From contig JAATVR010000409.1 of assembly GCA_014523665.1 (NCBI GenBank), positions 1 through 10,598 of the forward strand: 10,598 bases of DNA, written 5' to 3'. Position 1 is the stretch's first letter. Each line of letters starts with the position of its first letter. The notes beneath the pieces were generated by a model, which worked only from the letters and a program-made list of their open reading frames with translations, searched no databases and had not been told where the DNA came from. The position numbers were made by a program, and so were the translations under genes. The stretch is from Nitrososphaerales archaeon TH526 (GTDB lineage: Archaea; Thermoproteota; Nitrososphaeria; Nitrososphaerales; Nitrososphaeraceae). Below are positions 1 to 6,607 of the stretch, piece after piece.

Positions 1-2
1 AA

Positions 3-192
3 TCGATGGAGGAGAGATTAACTAATATTGAATCTCGAGAGATCAATCATTAACTTTGAAAAGAAACTTGATAGACTGGATCCTCACCTTCCTACTTCGC
101 ATGTTCCTACCAATAATAACAGGACAGGTTTAAACCTATATTTTAGTATATGTATAGGACTTATGCATACTCATTTGGTGAAGTGCGGCTAG
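3..192 (+). pseudogene. Possible degraded 3' end of an upstream coiled-coil gene
   Basis: Two short open stretches overlap here. Frame 3 reads MEERLTNIESREINH and stops at 51-53. Frame 1 opens after a stop near 19-21, reads through INFEKKLDRLD and continues to a stop at 190-192. Both pieces have the charged, heptad-like look of a coiled coil, and they would join through one frameshift near position 45. This would fit the tail of a gene that began to the left of the window and has decayed. The evidence is only amino-acid composition over short frames, so chance is a real alternative. The last part of frame 1 (after about 120) looks less protein-like. Confidence 0.22.
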
Positions 193-510
193 AATCAACT
201 TATATAAAAGTGATTTGATACCATATTAGATAATCATATTATGTGATTGGGAATTCTGAAATCATTACAAACAATCGTTCCAAACATAAATAAATCATAC
301 AATATGCTAGGATTACAAATACATGGTATAAGCTAGGATTATAATATTACCTCTTTTATTGCGATCTCCTCGTACAGAGATAGCTTGATTTAATTTTTAG
401 GAATTTCAAATACAAAGGGTAATACGCTCAATGATGATTACTTTTGCTTAACCTAATTAGAAATTGCACGACTTGGCCATTAATTTATGCTCCTTCAATA
501 ACGCATGATT
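193..510. other. AT-rich intergenic region, no gene seen
   Basis: I find no credible coding frame in this stretch on either strand. It holds a TATA-like sequence, TTATATAAAAG, at about 199-209, but no open frame follows at a suitable distance. It also holds a 10-base direct repeat, GCTAGGATTA, at 306-315 and 332-341 (26-base period). The downstream side of the minus-strand gene ending at 511 shows no clear T-tract terminator. A small non-coding transcript driven by the TATA-like box is possible but unsupported. Confidence 0.5.
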
Positions 511-1224
511 CTAAACAACATTTGAACGCTTGTCAGTTTGTGCAAGAGAGCTTCTAGCTGTCATTTTGATAGAATCAACAGTATCGCCGATAGTTAATCC
601 TAATGTATCTAATAGCTTGCGTGCTTCGATTGTGTCTGGAATATTTTTTACCCTAAAATAATCTTGATCACCTTTGTCATAGAAAATCACAAACAGGCCT
701 GAAATTGCCGCTCCTGCAAATATGGGAGCTCTATTCCTTTTCTGGTCACCGCCATCATGATTACTGTAGGCTATATTTCTTAATCCTTCAATTCCTTCCT
801 TCTGTTTCTTTCTGTTTAATCGCAGTCTGCCCATATCGACAAATTCGTCTGATTTCCATTCATTATCGATTTGCAATTCATTAGCAACAGACTTCCCAGG
901 TAATCTAATGTTTCTGGTACAATCACAGAATTCACATTCCATTGTACATTGATCCCTCAAACGTGCATCTTTTACCTCAACTATATCCTCAAAATATTCC
1001 CTCAATACAGGAATCTCCATAGCCATAGGATATAATCCGCCTTCTAAGCAATAGCAGACCTCTATAAAATGTACAATACCGTTTTCATCTATCGTTCCTT
1101 CTCTTAATGCTGTTTGCATTCCTTCGTAAAATATTTTGTTTCTTGCCAAGGATCCTGAGCGAAGAGAATCGGCTAGCCTTAGTCTGTCATCAGATTTTAA
1201 CTTACATTTGATATAATAACGCAT
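511..1224 (-). CDS. Conserved-looking Cys-rich protein of unknown function
   Basis: This encodes 237 aa from an ATG that lies about 21 bases downstream of a TATA-like box, as expected for a leaderless archaeal transcript. I do not recognise a named family, although the N-terminal half reminds me of uncharacterised nitrososphaeral proteins. Residues 1-90 look like a compact alpha/beta domain with a CYC pair at 57-59. A tight cysteine group follows at 93, 97, 100 and 102 (C-x3-C-x2-C-x-C), which could bind zinc or an iron-sulfur cluster. A basic segment (133-167) leads to a second small domain with a hydrophobic strand around 168-183. No signal peptide or membrane span is evident, so it is probably cytosolic. 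It lies in the same direction as the NTPase gene upstream of it, but a gap of about 260 bases with a likely terminator argues against one operon. Confidence 0.75.
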   Translation of the reverse strand: MRYYIKCKLKSDDRLRLADSLRSGSLARNKIFYEGMQTALREGTIDENGIVHFIEVCYCLEGGLYPMAMEIPVLREYFEDIVEVKDARLRDQCTMECEFCDCTRNIRLPGKSVANELQIDNEWKSDEFVDMGRLRLNRKKQKEGIEGLRNIAYSNHDGGDQKRNRAPIFAGAAISGLFVIFYDKGDQDYFRVKNIPDTIEARKLLDTLGLTIGDTVDSIKMTARSSLAQTDKRSNVV

Positions 1225-1237
1225 GCCCCTTAGCCGA

Positions 1238-1250
1238 CCATTATAAAATA
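1238..1250 (-). promoter_or_regulatory. TATA-like promoter of the Cys-rich gene
   Basis: Read on the minus strand this is ATTTTATAATGG, centred about 21 bases before the ATG at 1224. The spacing would place transcription start at or very near the start codon. No recognisable Shine-Dalgarno sequence lies at normal spacing, which also fits a leaderless message. Confidence 0.45.
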
Positions 1251-1421
1251 ATCATGAAAAGTCATTTAAGCATTGCAGCACCTTCCTATCATATCAAAAT
1301 GAGTTTGAGATTCAACTATTGCTGATAAGGTATCCAAACGGCAGGTTATTACATATGATTGGAAATCTGCCAGTTGCTTGATGATAGTTGAAGTTCACAA
1401 GCGAATTGACCCTTGAATCAT

Positions 1422-1451
1422 AAAAAAAGGGTCTATCTCACTTTTCAAGTG
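1422..1451 (-). terminator. Probable terminator after the THEP1 gene
   Basis: On the minus strand, about 32 bases after the NTPase stop codon, a small perfect hairpin (CACTT, loop GAA, AAGTG; plus-strand 1439-1451) is followed by a run of seven T (1422-1428). The T run also sits in the loop of a second inverted repeat, GACCCTT/AAGGGTC (1408-1414 with 1427-1433). Archaeal termination depends chiefly on T-tracts, so the T run is the more meaningful element. Confidence 0.38.
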
Positions 1452-1482
1452 TGAGCAGTAATTATTGTATTGTAGGTATGAT

Positions 1483-2001
1483 TTAAGCTGATAATCTATC
1501 GAGGAATGTTTCGATAAGCCCTTCTCTGTTTCTCAGATTGATACTGATCAAAGAACTGGATTTTTTTCTAAACTCATCGGCTAACGGATGTTCTAGTTTC
1601 TGATGCCTAACTACAGTTACTTTCTTGTCGGTATTAAGTAAATTCTTCACGACGTCTACTAACTCTTTTGATTTAAGCTCCATGGGACCAATCTCATCAC
1701 AAATGATGACCTCTGAAGTGACTAGTGCATTAATCAGCCGCTCAGCAGCAAAGCGACATCCCGATAGGTTAACGTAATATTTTCCAACCCTTGGGCCATT
1801 CCCAGTAATGGAAGCCAAAATATCTCTATCATTTGTGGCAAGATCCATGAACTCAAATCCTGTTCTTACATTATTCGTTCTTATCTCTCTAGAGACTACA
1901 CCGCCTACTCTTACCCCTCCCTCCTTTAATTTCTGAGCCACATCCCTTACTATTGTAGTCTTCCCCACACCAGGAGCTTCAGTTAGAATTATAATTGTCA
2001 T
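1483..2001 (-). CDS. THEP1-type nucleoside-triphosphatase (NTPase_1 family)
   Basis: The product is 172 aa, normal length for THEP1 proteins, which hydrolyse NTPs to NDPs and are related to P-loop kinases; the physiological role is not settled. The P-loop is at residues 7-16 (TEAPGVGKTT), with catalytic Lys14 and Thr15. The Walker B region is at 98-110 and contains the family signature DEIGPMELK (102-110). Other family-typical segments are TGFEFMDLA (47-55), RVGKYYVNL (71-79) and VRHQKLEHPL (131-140). One oddity is Glu8 where the first glycine of GxxxxGKT is expected. The protein is cytosolic. A TATA-like sequence on the minus strand at about 2064-2073 could drive it with a leader of some 40 bases. 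The ATG at 2001 places the P-loop at the N-terminus as usual. Confidence 0.93.
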   Translation of the reverse strand: MTIIILTEAPGVGKTTIVRDVAQKLKEGGVRVGGVVSREIRTNNVRTGFEFMDLATNDRDILASITGNGPRVGKYYVNLSGCRFAAERLINALVTSEVIICDEIGPMELKSKELVDVVKNLLNTDKKVTVVRHQKLEHPLADEFRKKSSSLISINLRNREGLIETFLDRLSA

Positions 2002-2406
2002 ATCTAATTTTCAGAGGTGCTTTCGTGAGTCGCTATCAAGGTTATGAAAATATCATGAAAACTGTTATAATAAGACAGCTACAATGATGACAACATCTCT
2101 AAAGTTAATGTTTATCATAGCCTGGAATGTCAATCATACTATCACTTAAAGCCAAATGGACTAATAACGCCTCTGACAGCAGATCAAATTGTAATATAAC
2201 CTACTGAAAATCCGTGGTATTCAACAGCTAATAGGGTGAAGGAAATTTTGTCTGATGATACCTGCTTTGACCTCTGCCGGTTGACTTTTCCAATAGGTCG
2301 GCTCCACTCAAAATTCAATAAGGTAGTATCGACTGTTGGATATGGCAGTATTTAGCCGTGCAATCTGAGCGCGATTTTGGTAACAATGAAAATGCCTAAA
2401 AAAGGG

Positions 2407-2452
2407 GGTAATGCATGGTAATGTTGGTAATACGACTGATAACAGGGGTAAT
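2407..2452 (+). promoter_or_regulatory. Four phased GGTAAT motifs, possible operator
   Basis: GGTAAT occurs at 2407-2412, 2417-2422, 2426-2431 and 2447-2452. The starts are 10, 9 and 21 bases apart, close to whole turns of B-DNA, so the copies lie on about the same helix face. The cluster ends about 48 bases before the ATG of the HTH protein gene, just upstream of its TATA-like box, where an activator or autoregulator could bind. The pattern is seen directly; a regulatory role is inference. Confidence 0.35.
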
Positions 2453-2465
2453 AGCTAAAAAGCTA
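2452..2465. repeat. Perfect inverted repeat TAGCT-AAAA-AGCTA
   Basis: Two 5-base arms flank an AAAA spacer, starting on the last base of the fourth GGTAAT motif and about 35 bases before the HTH gene start. It could be a small operator half-site pair or chance in AT-rich DNA. Confidence 0.3.
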
Positions 2466-2472
2466 ATTTTGG

Positions 2473-2494
2473 GATATAGAATCCAGATATAGAA
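2473..2494 (+). promoter_or_regulatory. Doubled GATATAGAA; first copy is the likely TATA box
   Basis: GATATAGAA occurs at 2473-2481 and again at 2486-2494. The first copy is centred about 23 bases before the ATG at 2500, the usual spacing for an archaeal TATA box on a leaderless gene. The second copy ends 5 bases before the ATG and has no Shine-Dalgarno character. Confidence 0.35.
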
Positions 2495-2499
2495 ACTTG

Positions 2500-3693
2500 A
2501 TGCCGACAGGATTAACAAGAAAAGAGAAAGAAAAGCTCGTTGTAGACCTATACAAACAGGGAATGAACTATGCTCAGATTGCGAAGGAAGCTCATGTATC
2601 TCTACGCGATATTGCACCAATACTACATAAGAAAGGTGAATACCAGTCTCTATCAAACTCGTCACAGGCCTACAAAATGTTTGAGGAAGGCAGCAATCCA
2701 ATTGAAGTAGCCATTACATTAAATCTAAGGGAAAATCAAGTAAGAGAATACTACAGGGAATACTGGAATCTTAAAATGTTGTACCAACTTAATCAGGTTT
2801 ATGAAGAAATAGGGAATGATATTTGGTCAGTTATAGAACTGCATAGAAGGACGAAAGCAGAAGGTCTGACTCCACAACAGGTCAGTAGAATTCTTAAAAG
2901 GAATATAACACTTGAACGTCAAAACATAGATTCAGAAGGTGAACGAGCTAGACTGGAAGTTAGCAATAAGCAGGCAGCAAAGACTTTTCAACAGTTCACC
3001 GATTCTATACAGAAAGATCGCAAAACAATGGAAGAGAACGATTATGCCATTAATCAACAAAAAAGGGAGATTGAAAATTTAAACATAGAAAAGGCAAGAC
3101 TAGAGAATATCATTAATTCTATTCAACTTAATAACGAAACATGTACTAAAATCAAACAGATGGTTAATCAAGAAATTGAATGTATTGTATCAGATCCTAG
3201 AAGGTTGTTAAGATTAGCTCTTGCTTCTTTATTCGAATCATCAAGAAAACATCCTGGAAAATTACAGGCCTTGTATTATAATATGCCTTCTCATTTGTTA
3301 GTGGAACAAATATTAAGACAGTCATCCCTCAGTCAAAACCCAAGGCCGTATGAAGACAGTGAGGATGAGAAATTTCTCTTACACGAAGCCGAACAGTCAT
3401 ACAATAGGATAATAGACGCCATTACAAATAATTGCATTAATGGAATGCAAAATGAAACTGAACCATTATATCATTCGCCACAGGTCCTCGACGTAAATGA
3501 TGGTCGTCTGTCTCCGGTAAGATACACTCAGAAGATTCTTGATACCAGAGACCTGTCTCAGATTAATTTAACGTATAACAATATTACCTTTCAAATATGT
3601 CCTGATTCTGGATTCACAAATGAGCAAAGGAGCGAAACTCAGACGAGACCAAGTAAAAATGAATTAGACCGTTACAATTTCTCACAAGAGTAA
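2500..3693 (+). CDS. Helix-turn-helix / coiled-coil protein of nitrososphaeral type
   Basis: The product is 397 aa from the ATG at 2500; a TTG lies directly before it in frame, but the ATG fits the TATA spacing better. Residues 6-45 form a homeodomain-like helix-turn-helix (LVVDLYKQGMNYAQIAKEA, then VSLRDIAPIL). A second similar unit spans about 54-90 (AYKMFEEGSNPIEVAITLNL). A helical linker (91-135) leads to a long coiled coil at about 136-212, rich in Glu, Lys and Gln. A helical segment follows (216-275) and then a polar, probably disordered tail. I recall many paralogues with this order in soil Thaumarchaeota, where their function is unknown. The architecture suggests a DNA-binding protein that oligomerises through its coiled coil. 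The phased motifs just upstream would make autoregulation possible. No enzyme motif or membrane segment is visible. Confidence 0.85.
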   Translation: MPTGLTRKEKEKLVVDLYKQGMNYAQIAKEAHVSLRDIAPILHKKGEYQSLSNSSQAYKMFEEGSNPIEVAITLNLRENQVREYYREYWNLKMLYQLNQVYEEIGNDIWSVIELHRRTKAEGLTPQQVSRILKRNITLERQNIDSEGERARLEVSNKQAAKTFQQFTDSIQKDRKTMEENDYAINQQKREIENLNIEKARLENIINSIQLNNETCTKIKQMVNQEIECIVSDPRRLLRLALASLFESSRKHPGKLQALYYNMPSHLLVEQILRQSSLSQNPRPYEDSEDEKFLLHEAEQSYNRIIDAITNNCINGMQNETEPLYHSPQVLDVNDGRLSPVRYTQKILDTRDLSQINLTYNNITFQICPDSGFTNEQRSETQTRPSKNELDRYNFSQE

Positions 3694-3824
3694 CATGAAG
3701 CGTATAACCTGTTTATCATATGTACACAGGATTTGAGAGAGAGTAGTTCTGGCTTTGATAGTTATTTGTTGTTGAGTCATTATCAGGAGAGAATCGCGAT
3801 TGAGAGCTATATCCAGGATAGCAC

Positions 3825-3842
3825 TAACTCTACTTTGAGTTA
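3825..3842 (+). repeat. Inverted repeat TAACTC/GAGTTA before the beta-helix gene
   Basis: Six-base arms at 3825-3830 and 3837-3842 flank a TACTTT loop. The repeat ends on the first base of the AAGGA ribosome-binding site. It could form an RNA hairpin affecting translation, or act as an operator for the two-gene unit. A TATA-like CTATATCC lies upstream at about 3807-3814. Confidence 0.3.
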
Positions 3843-3846
3843 AGGA
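3842..3846 (+). promoter_or_regulatory. Ribosome-binding site deciding the TTG start at 3857
   Basis: AAGGA lies 10 bases before the TTG codon. An in-frame TGA at 3836-3838 leaves no upstream ATG or GTG, so this TTG is the only start that keeps the signal peptide. Confidence 0.45.
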
Positions 3847-3856
3847 TTCTTATAGT

Positions 3857-5158
3857 TTGTCAGGACACGTTATTCATATAATATCATTAACGCTTTGTAT
3901 ATCATTTGTAATACTTGGGATTCAAGCACATAACGCTTCTTCTGTTTCTAATAATATCGATGTTGATTGTTCAAAATATGATATGCGCAAAAAAGCGATA
4001 ACTGTTTATTGTGACTCAACGTTGCCTGAGGTCCAACGAGCAATCAATAATGAGAGCATAATCAAAAGAGATTCCAATACAAAAAATGGAATATGGCTTT
4101 TGAATTCGTCTTTAATTATAACAAGAGGAGCAACATTAACATTTAGTCATGAAGATGGAGTAACTTGGCTGAAAGTTATTGCTCCTATAACAGGAATTAT
4201 GAAGGATAAGATTCTAATCAATAATACTGATCCAGAGAACATTAATGATAAGAAAGCCATTAAACCTTACAGGATAGAAGTATTTGGAAGACTGTACGTC
4301 AATGGAGTGAAAATAACATCATGGGATCCTAAAAGCAATTATTATGCAATTCAAAGTGCTGATGGCAACGTTCCAAGACCCCATATTATTATAAGAGAAA
4401 ATGCGAGTGCTTCAAGTATAACCAATTCAGAGATTGCATATCTGGGGTATAACGGAACAAAATACAATACTTCACGAACACAGGGTATCAATATGTATGG
4501 GGGAGATAATACAGTAATTAGAGATACGAAAATACATGATTTGTGGTACGGGTTTTACTCTGATTCTGTTGGGCATGTGATAATAGAAAATAATACAATA
4601 TACAACAATCATGCCTATGGAATCGACCCACACAGTAGCTCTCATGATATGGTTATTAGAAATAACCGTATTATCAACAATTATGCTGGGTTGGTTTGTT
4701 CTCATTTGTGTTATAATATATTATTTGAAAATAATCAGATAGACGACAATAAAAATAAAGGAATTTTGTTGAGTAGAAACGTTACTAACTCAACTATTAG
4801 GTATAATAATATATCAAATACAAATATAGGAATAGCAATTTCTCAGTCTCATAACAATTACATACATGATAATAATATCAAGAACAGCATATTCGGTCTA
4901 CAATTAATACACGGTGCCTCATATAACACTATAAATAACAATACAATTACGAATCCTATTAATTGTGGTTTTGCTATAAGCGATAAGGCAGAACATAATA
5001 TTATAATGTTAAATAGTGTGGTAGACTCCAAACAGATTGGAATTTGCCTTACAAAAGGAGTAGACCTCAATTCCTTTGATTCTAATTCAATCAATTCTGA
5101 TGCTAGTGTAGGTCTCCTAAGTGAAAAAATGCTAGGAGACGCATATAAGAGAAGATAA
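3857..5158 (+). CDS. Exported right-handed beta-helix protein, AlgG/NosD-like
   Basis: The product is 433 aa from a TTG start. Residues 4-24 form a hydrophobic export signal, so the protein should act outside the membrane or be anchored to it. Residues 28-180 form an N-terminal beta-rich part. From about 184 to 415 many short repeats of the NNxIxxN type (for example VIIENNTIYNN, VIRNNRIINN, STIRYNNIS) build a right-handed parallel beta-helix of the carbohydrate-binding/sugar-hydrolase (CASH/NosD) class. The segment around GIDPHSSSHDMVI (255-267) closely resembles the active-site rung of alginate C5-epimerase AlgG, where DPHD is the known motif; Asp257, Pro258 and His259 are kept, but the next Asp is Ser260. 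It may therefore be a surface-polysaccharide epimerase, a lyase-like enzyme, or a binding protein only. The dehydrogenase gene follows after 26 bases, suggesting one transcript. Confidence 0.85.
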   Translation: MSGHVIHIISLTLCISFVILGIQAHNASSVSNNIDVDCSKYDMRKKAITVYCDSTLPEVQRAINNESIIKRDSNTKNGIWLLNSSLIITRGATLTFSHEDGVTWLKVIAPITGIMKDKILINNTDPENINDKKAIKPYRIEVFGRLYVNGVKITSWDPKSNYYAIQSADGNVPRPHIIIRENASASSITNSEIAYLGYNGTKYNTSRTQGINMYGGDNTVIRDTKIHDLWYGFYSDSVGHVIIENNTIYNNHAYGIDPHSSSHDMVIRNNRIINNYAGLVCSHLCYNILFENNQIDDNKNKGILLSRNVTNSTIRYNNISNTNIGIAISQSHNNYIHDNNIKNSIFGLQLIHGASYNTINNNTITNPINCGFAISDKAEHNIIMLNSVVDSKQIGICLTKGVDLNSFDSNSINSDASVGLLSEKMLGDAYKRR

Positions 5159-5184
5159 AATTTGATAGAGCTAAATATCAGATT

Positions 5185-6534
5185 ATGACATATTTTTGTA
5201 AGCCGGTCTTGTTTACACTTTTGCTAATATTAACAATTACAGCAGCATGCAATTATTATCTTTATGAACAGACCGCACCAGCAAAGATAGCTAGATCTAG
5301 AGGAGCAATAAATATAGAAGATCCAAACCTAACGTACGAAGTAGTAGCAAGTGGACTTAAATTTCCAACGACCATGGCCTTTTTAGGACCAAATGATATT
5401 TTAGTAAATGAAAAAAATAATGGTACAATACAGAGAATTATAGACGGCGAAGTACAACCACAACCATTACTTGATGTTAATGTAGCGAACGAAAATGAAA
5501 GAGGGATGCTTGGTATTGCTGTAGCAAAGCCTACTACTACTAATAATAGTAATAATAATATGTCTTCAACTACCTATGTCTTTGTATCGTACACAGAAAC
5601 CAAAGTAGAGGGTAGTGATTGTCCAAAGCGCAGTCACTGCACACCAGGCTTCGATCCGCTAGGTAACCGTCTTTATAGATACGAACTAGTTAACGATAAG
5701 CTAGTAAATCCTAAACTTCTCTTGGACTTGCCTTTTAACTATCACCATAATGGTGGAAAGATAATAGTTGGACCAGACAATAATGTGTATTTTACTATTG
5801 GTGATGCTAATTATCAGAGACAGACCCAAAACTTCCAGAATAAAACTAACCCTAAGGGGAGTGGGACAAGTGGAATATATAGAATCACTCAAGATGGCGA
5901 GGCAGTAAAAGGAATCATAGGTGACAAAGAGCCTTTAGATAAATACTACGCCTATGGTGTACGTAACAGTTTCGGTATTGATTTTGATCCAGTAACTGGA
6001 AGATTGTGGGATACTGAAAATGGTCCAGATTGCTGCGACGAAATCAACCAGGTTGAACCTGGGTTCAATAGTGGATGGAGAAAAGTACAAGGCTTTTGGG
6101 AAGTTAATGGAAGCACATATGGTAAAGCGATACAGAATCCTTCTAACCTTGTAGATTTTGGTGGAAAAGGAAGGTATAGTCCTCCTCAGTTTGTATGGCT
6201 TAATACTACTGGTCCAACGGCAATAAAATTTCTAAATTCTGACAAACTAGGAAAACAGTATCAAAATGATATGTTCGTAGCAGATTTGCATGGCGGAAAT
6301 ATTTACCACTTTGAGCTAAATCAAAATAGAACTAGCCTGATTCTAAACGGTTCACTTGCAGACAAAGTGGTAAACCGTCTAGACGAACTTAGACACATAA
6401 AATTTGTTGAAGGAATGGGCTCCATTACAGATCTTCAAGTCAATCCATATGATGGCTATATGTATGTGGTTTCATATTCTAAAGGTAAGATTTTCAGAAT
6501 AGTTCCTGTAACTATTGGCAATTCAACAGAGTAG
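5185..6534 (+). CDS. Exported glucose/sorbosone dehydrogenase-type (PQQ-dependent sugar dehydrogenase) beta-propeller
   Basis: The product is 449 aa from an ATG. Residues 7-25 are a hydrophobic signal or anchor; Cys22 follows TAA, only a weak lipobox. The six-bladed propeller runs from about 50 to 442 and carries family hallmarks: GLKFPTTMAFL (57-67), ENERGMLGIAV (103-113), the YHHNGGKIIVGPDN segment (186-199) with the His-Asn-Gly-Gly motif, FTIGD (203-207), YGVRNSFGIDFDP (257-269) and WDTENGPDCCDE (275-286). In characterised members equivalent His and Arg residues bind PQQ and the sugar and oxidise aldoses. Whether this archaeon makes PQQ is unknown, so the cofactor is inferred from family only. 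Cys146/Cys152 and the vicinal Cys283-Cys284 suggest disulfides, consistent with export. An Asn/Thr-rich insert (116-129) comes from a short triplet-repeat stretch. It lies 26 bases after the beta-helix gene and probably shares its promoter. Confidence 0.9.
   Translation: MTYFCKPVLFTLLLILTITAACNYYLYEQTAPAKIARSRGAINIEDPNLTYEVVASGLKFPTTMAFLGPNDILVNEKNNGTIQRIIDGEVQPQPLLDVNVANENERGMLGIAVAKPTTTNNSNNNMSSTTYVFVSYTETKVEGSDCPKRSHCTPGFDPLGNRLYRYELVNDKLVNPKLLLDLPFNYHHNGGKIIVGPDNNVYFTIGDANYQRQTQNFQNKTNPKGSGTSGIYRITQDGEAVKGIIGDKEPLDKYYAYGVRNSFGIDFDPVTGRLWDTENGPDCCDEINQVEPGFNSGWRKVQGFWEVNGSTYGKAIQNPSNLVDFGGKGRYSPPQFVWLNTTGPTAIKFLNSDKLGKQYQNDMFVADLHGGNIYHFELNQNRTSLILNGSLADKVVNRLDELRHIKFVEGMGSITDLQVNPYDGYMYVVSYSKGKIFRIVPVTIGNSTE
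5530..5562 (+). repeat. Triplet-repeat stretch inside the dehydrogenase gene
   Basis: Consecutive ACT codons followed by AAT/AGT codons encode a Thr3-Asn2-Ser-Asn3 linker in a surface loop of the propeller. It keeps the reading frame, so length changes by whole triplets would be tolerated. Confidence 0.5.
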
Positions 6535-6607
6535 GTGGGAACTCATGTAATTAAACAAGATACTATCTCCATACAAGGACCAACAAAATATTTTCTCTAT
6601 AGAAATT

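Larger units (their letters stand above)
2002..2499. other. Intergenic region between divergent genes
   Basis: This stretch separates the minus-strand NTPase gene from the plus-strand HTH gene. Near its left end a TATA-like TTATTATAAC (minus strand, about 2064-2073) may serve the NTPase. Its right end (2404-2496) is packed with short repeats: four GGTAAT motifs, an inverted repeat and a doubled GATATAGAA, all described separately. The middle (2085-2400) holds no convincing gene; a short plus-strand frame at 2200-2355 was considered and set aside. Confidence 0.5.

Noticed and set aside
2200..2355. Short plus-strand open frame, with a possible GTG start at 2236 (39 aa)
   Set aside because: No recognisable motif, promoter or ribosome-binding site, and its length is expected by chance.
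2396..2701. Minus-strand open frame overlapping the HTH gene start
   Set aside because: Its sequence is the antisense of the repeat-rich promoter and the HTH coding region, with no family resemblance.
4472..5094. Minus-strand open frames inside the beta-helix gene
   Set aside because: They arise from the repetitive AT-rich codons of the beta-helix repeats on the opposite strand.
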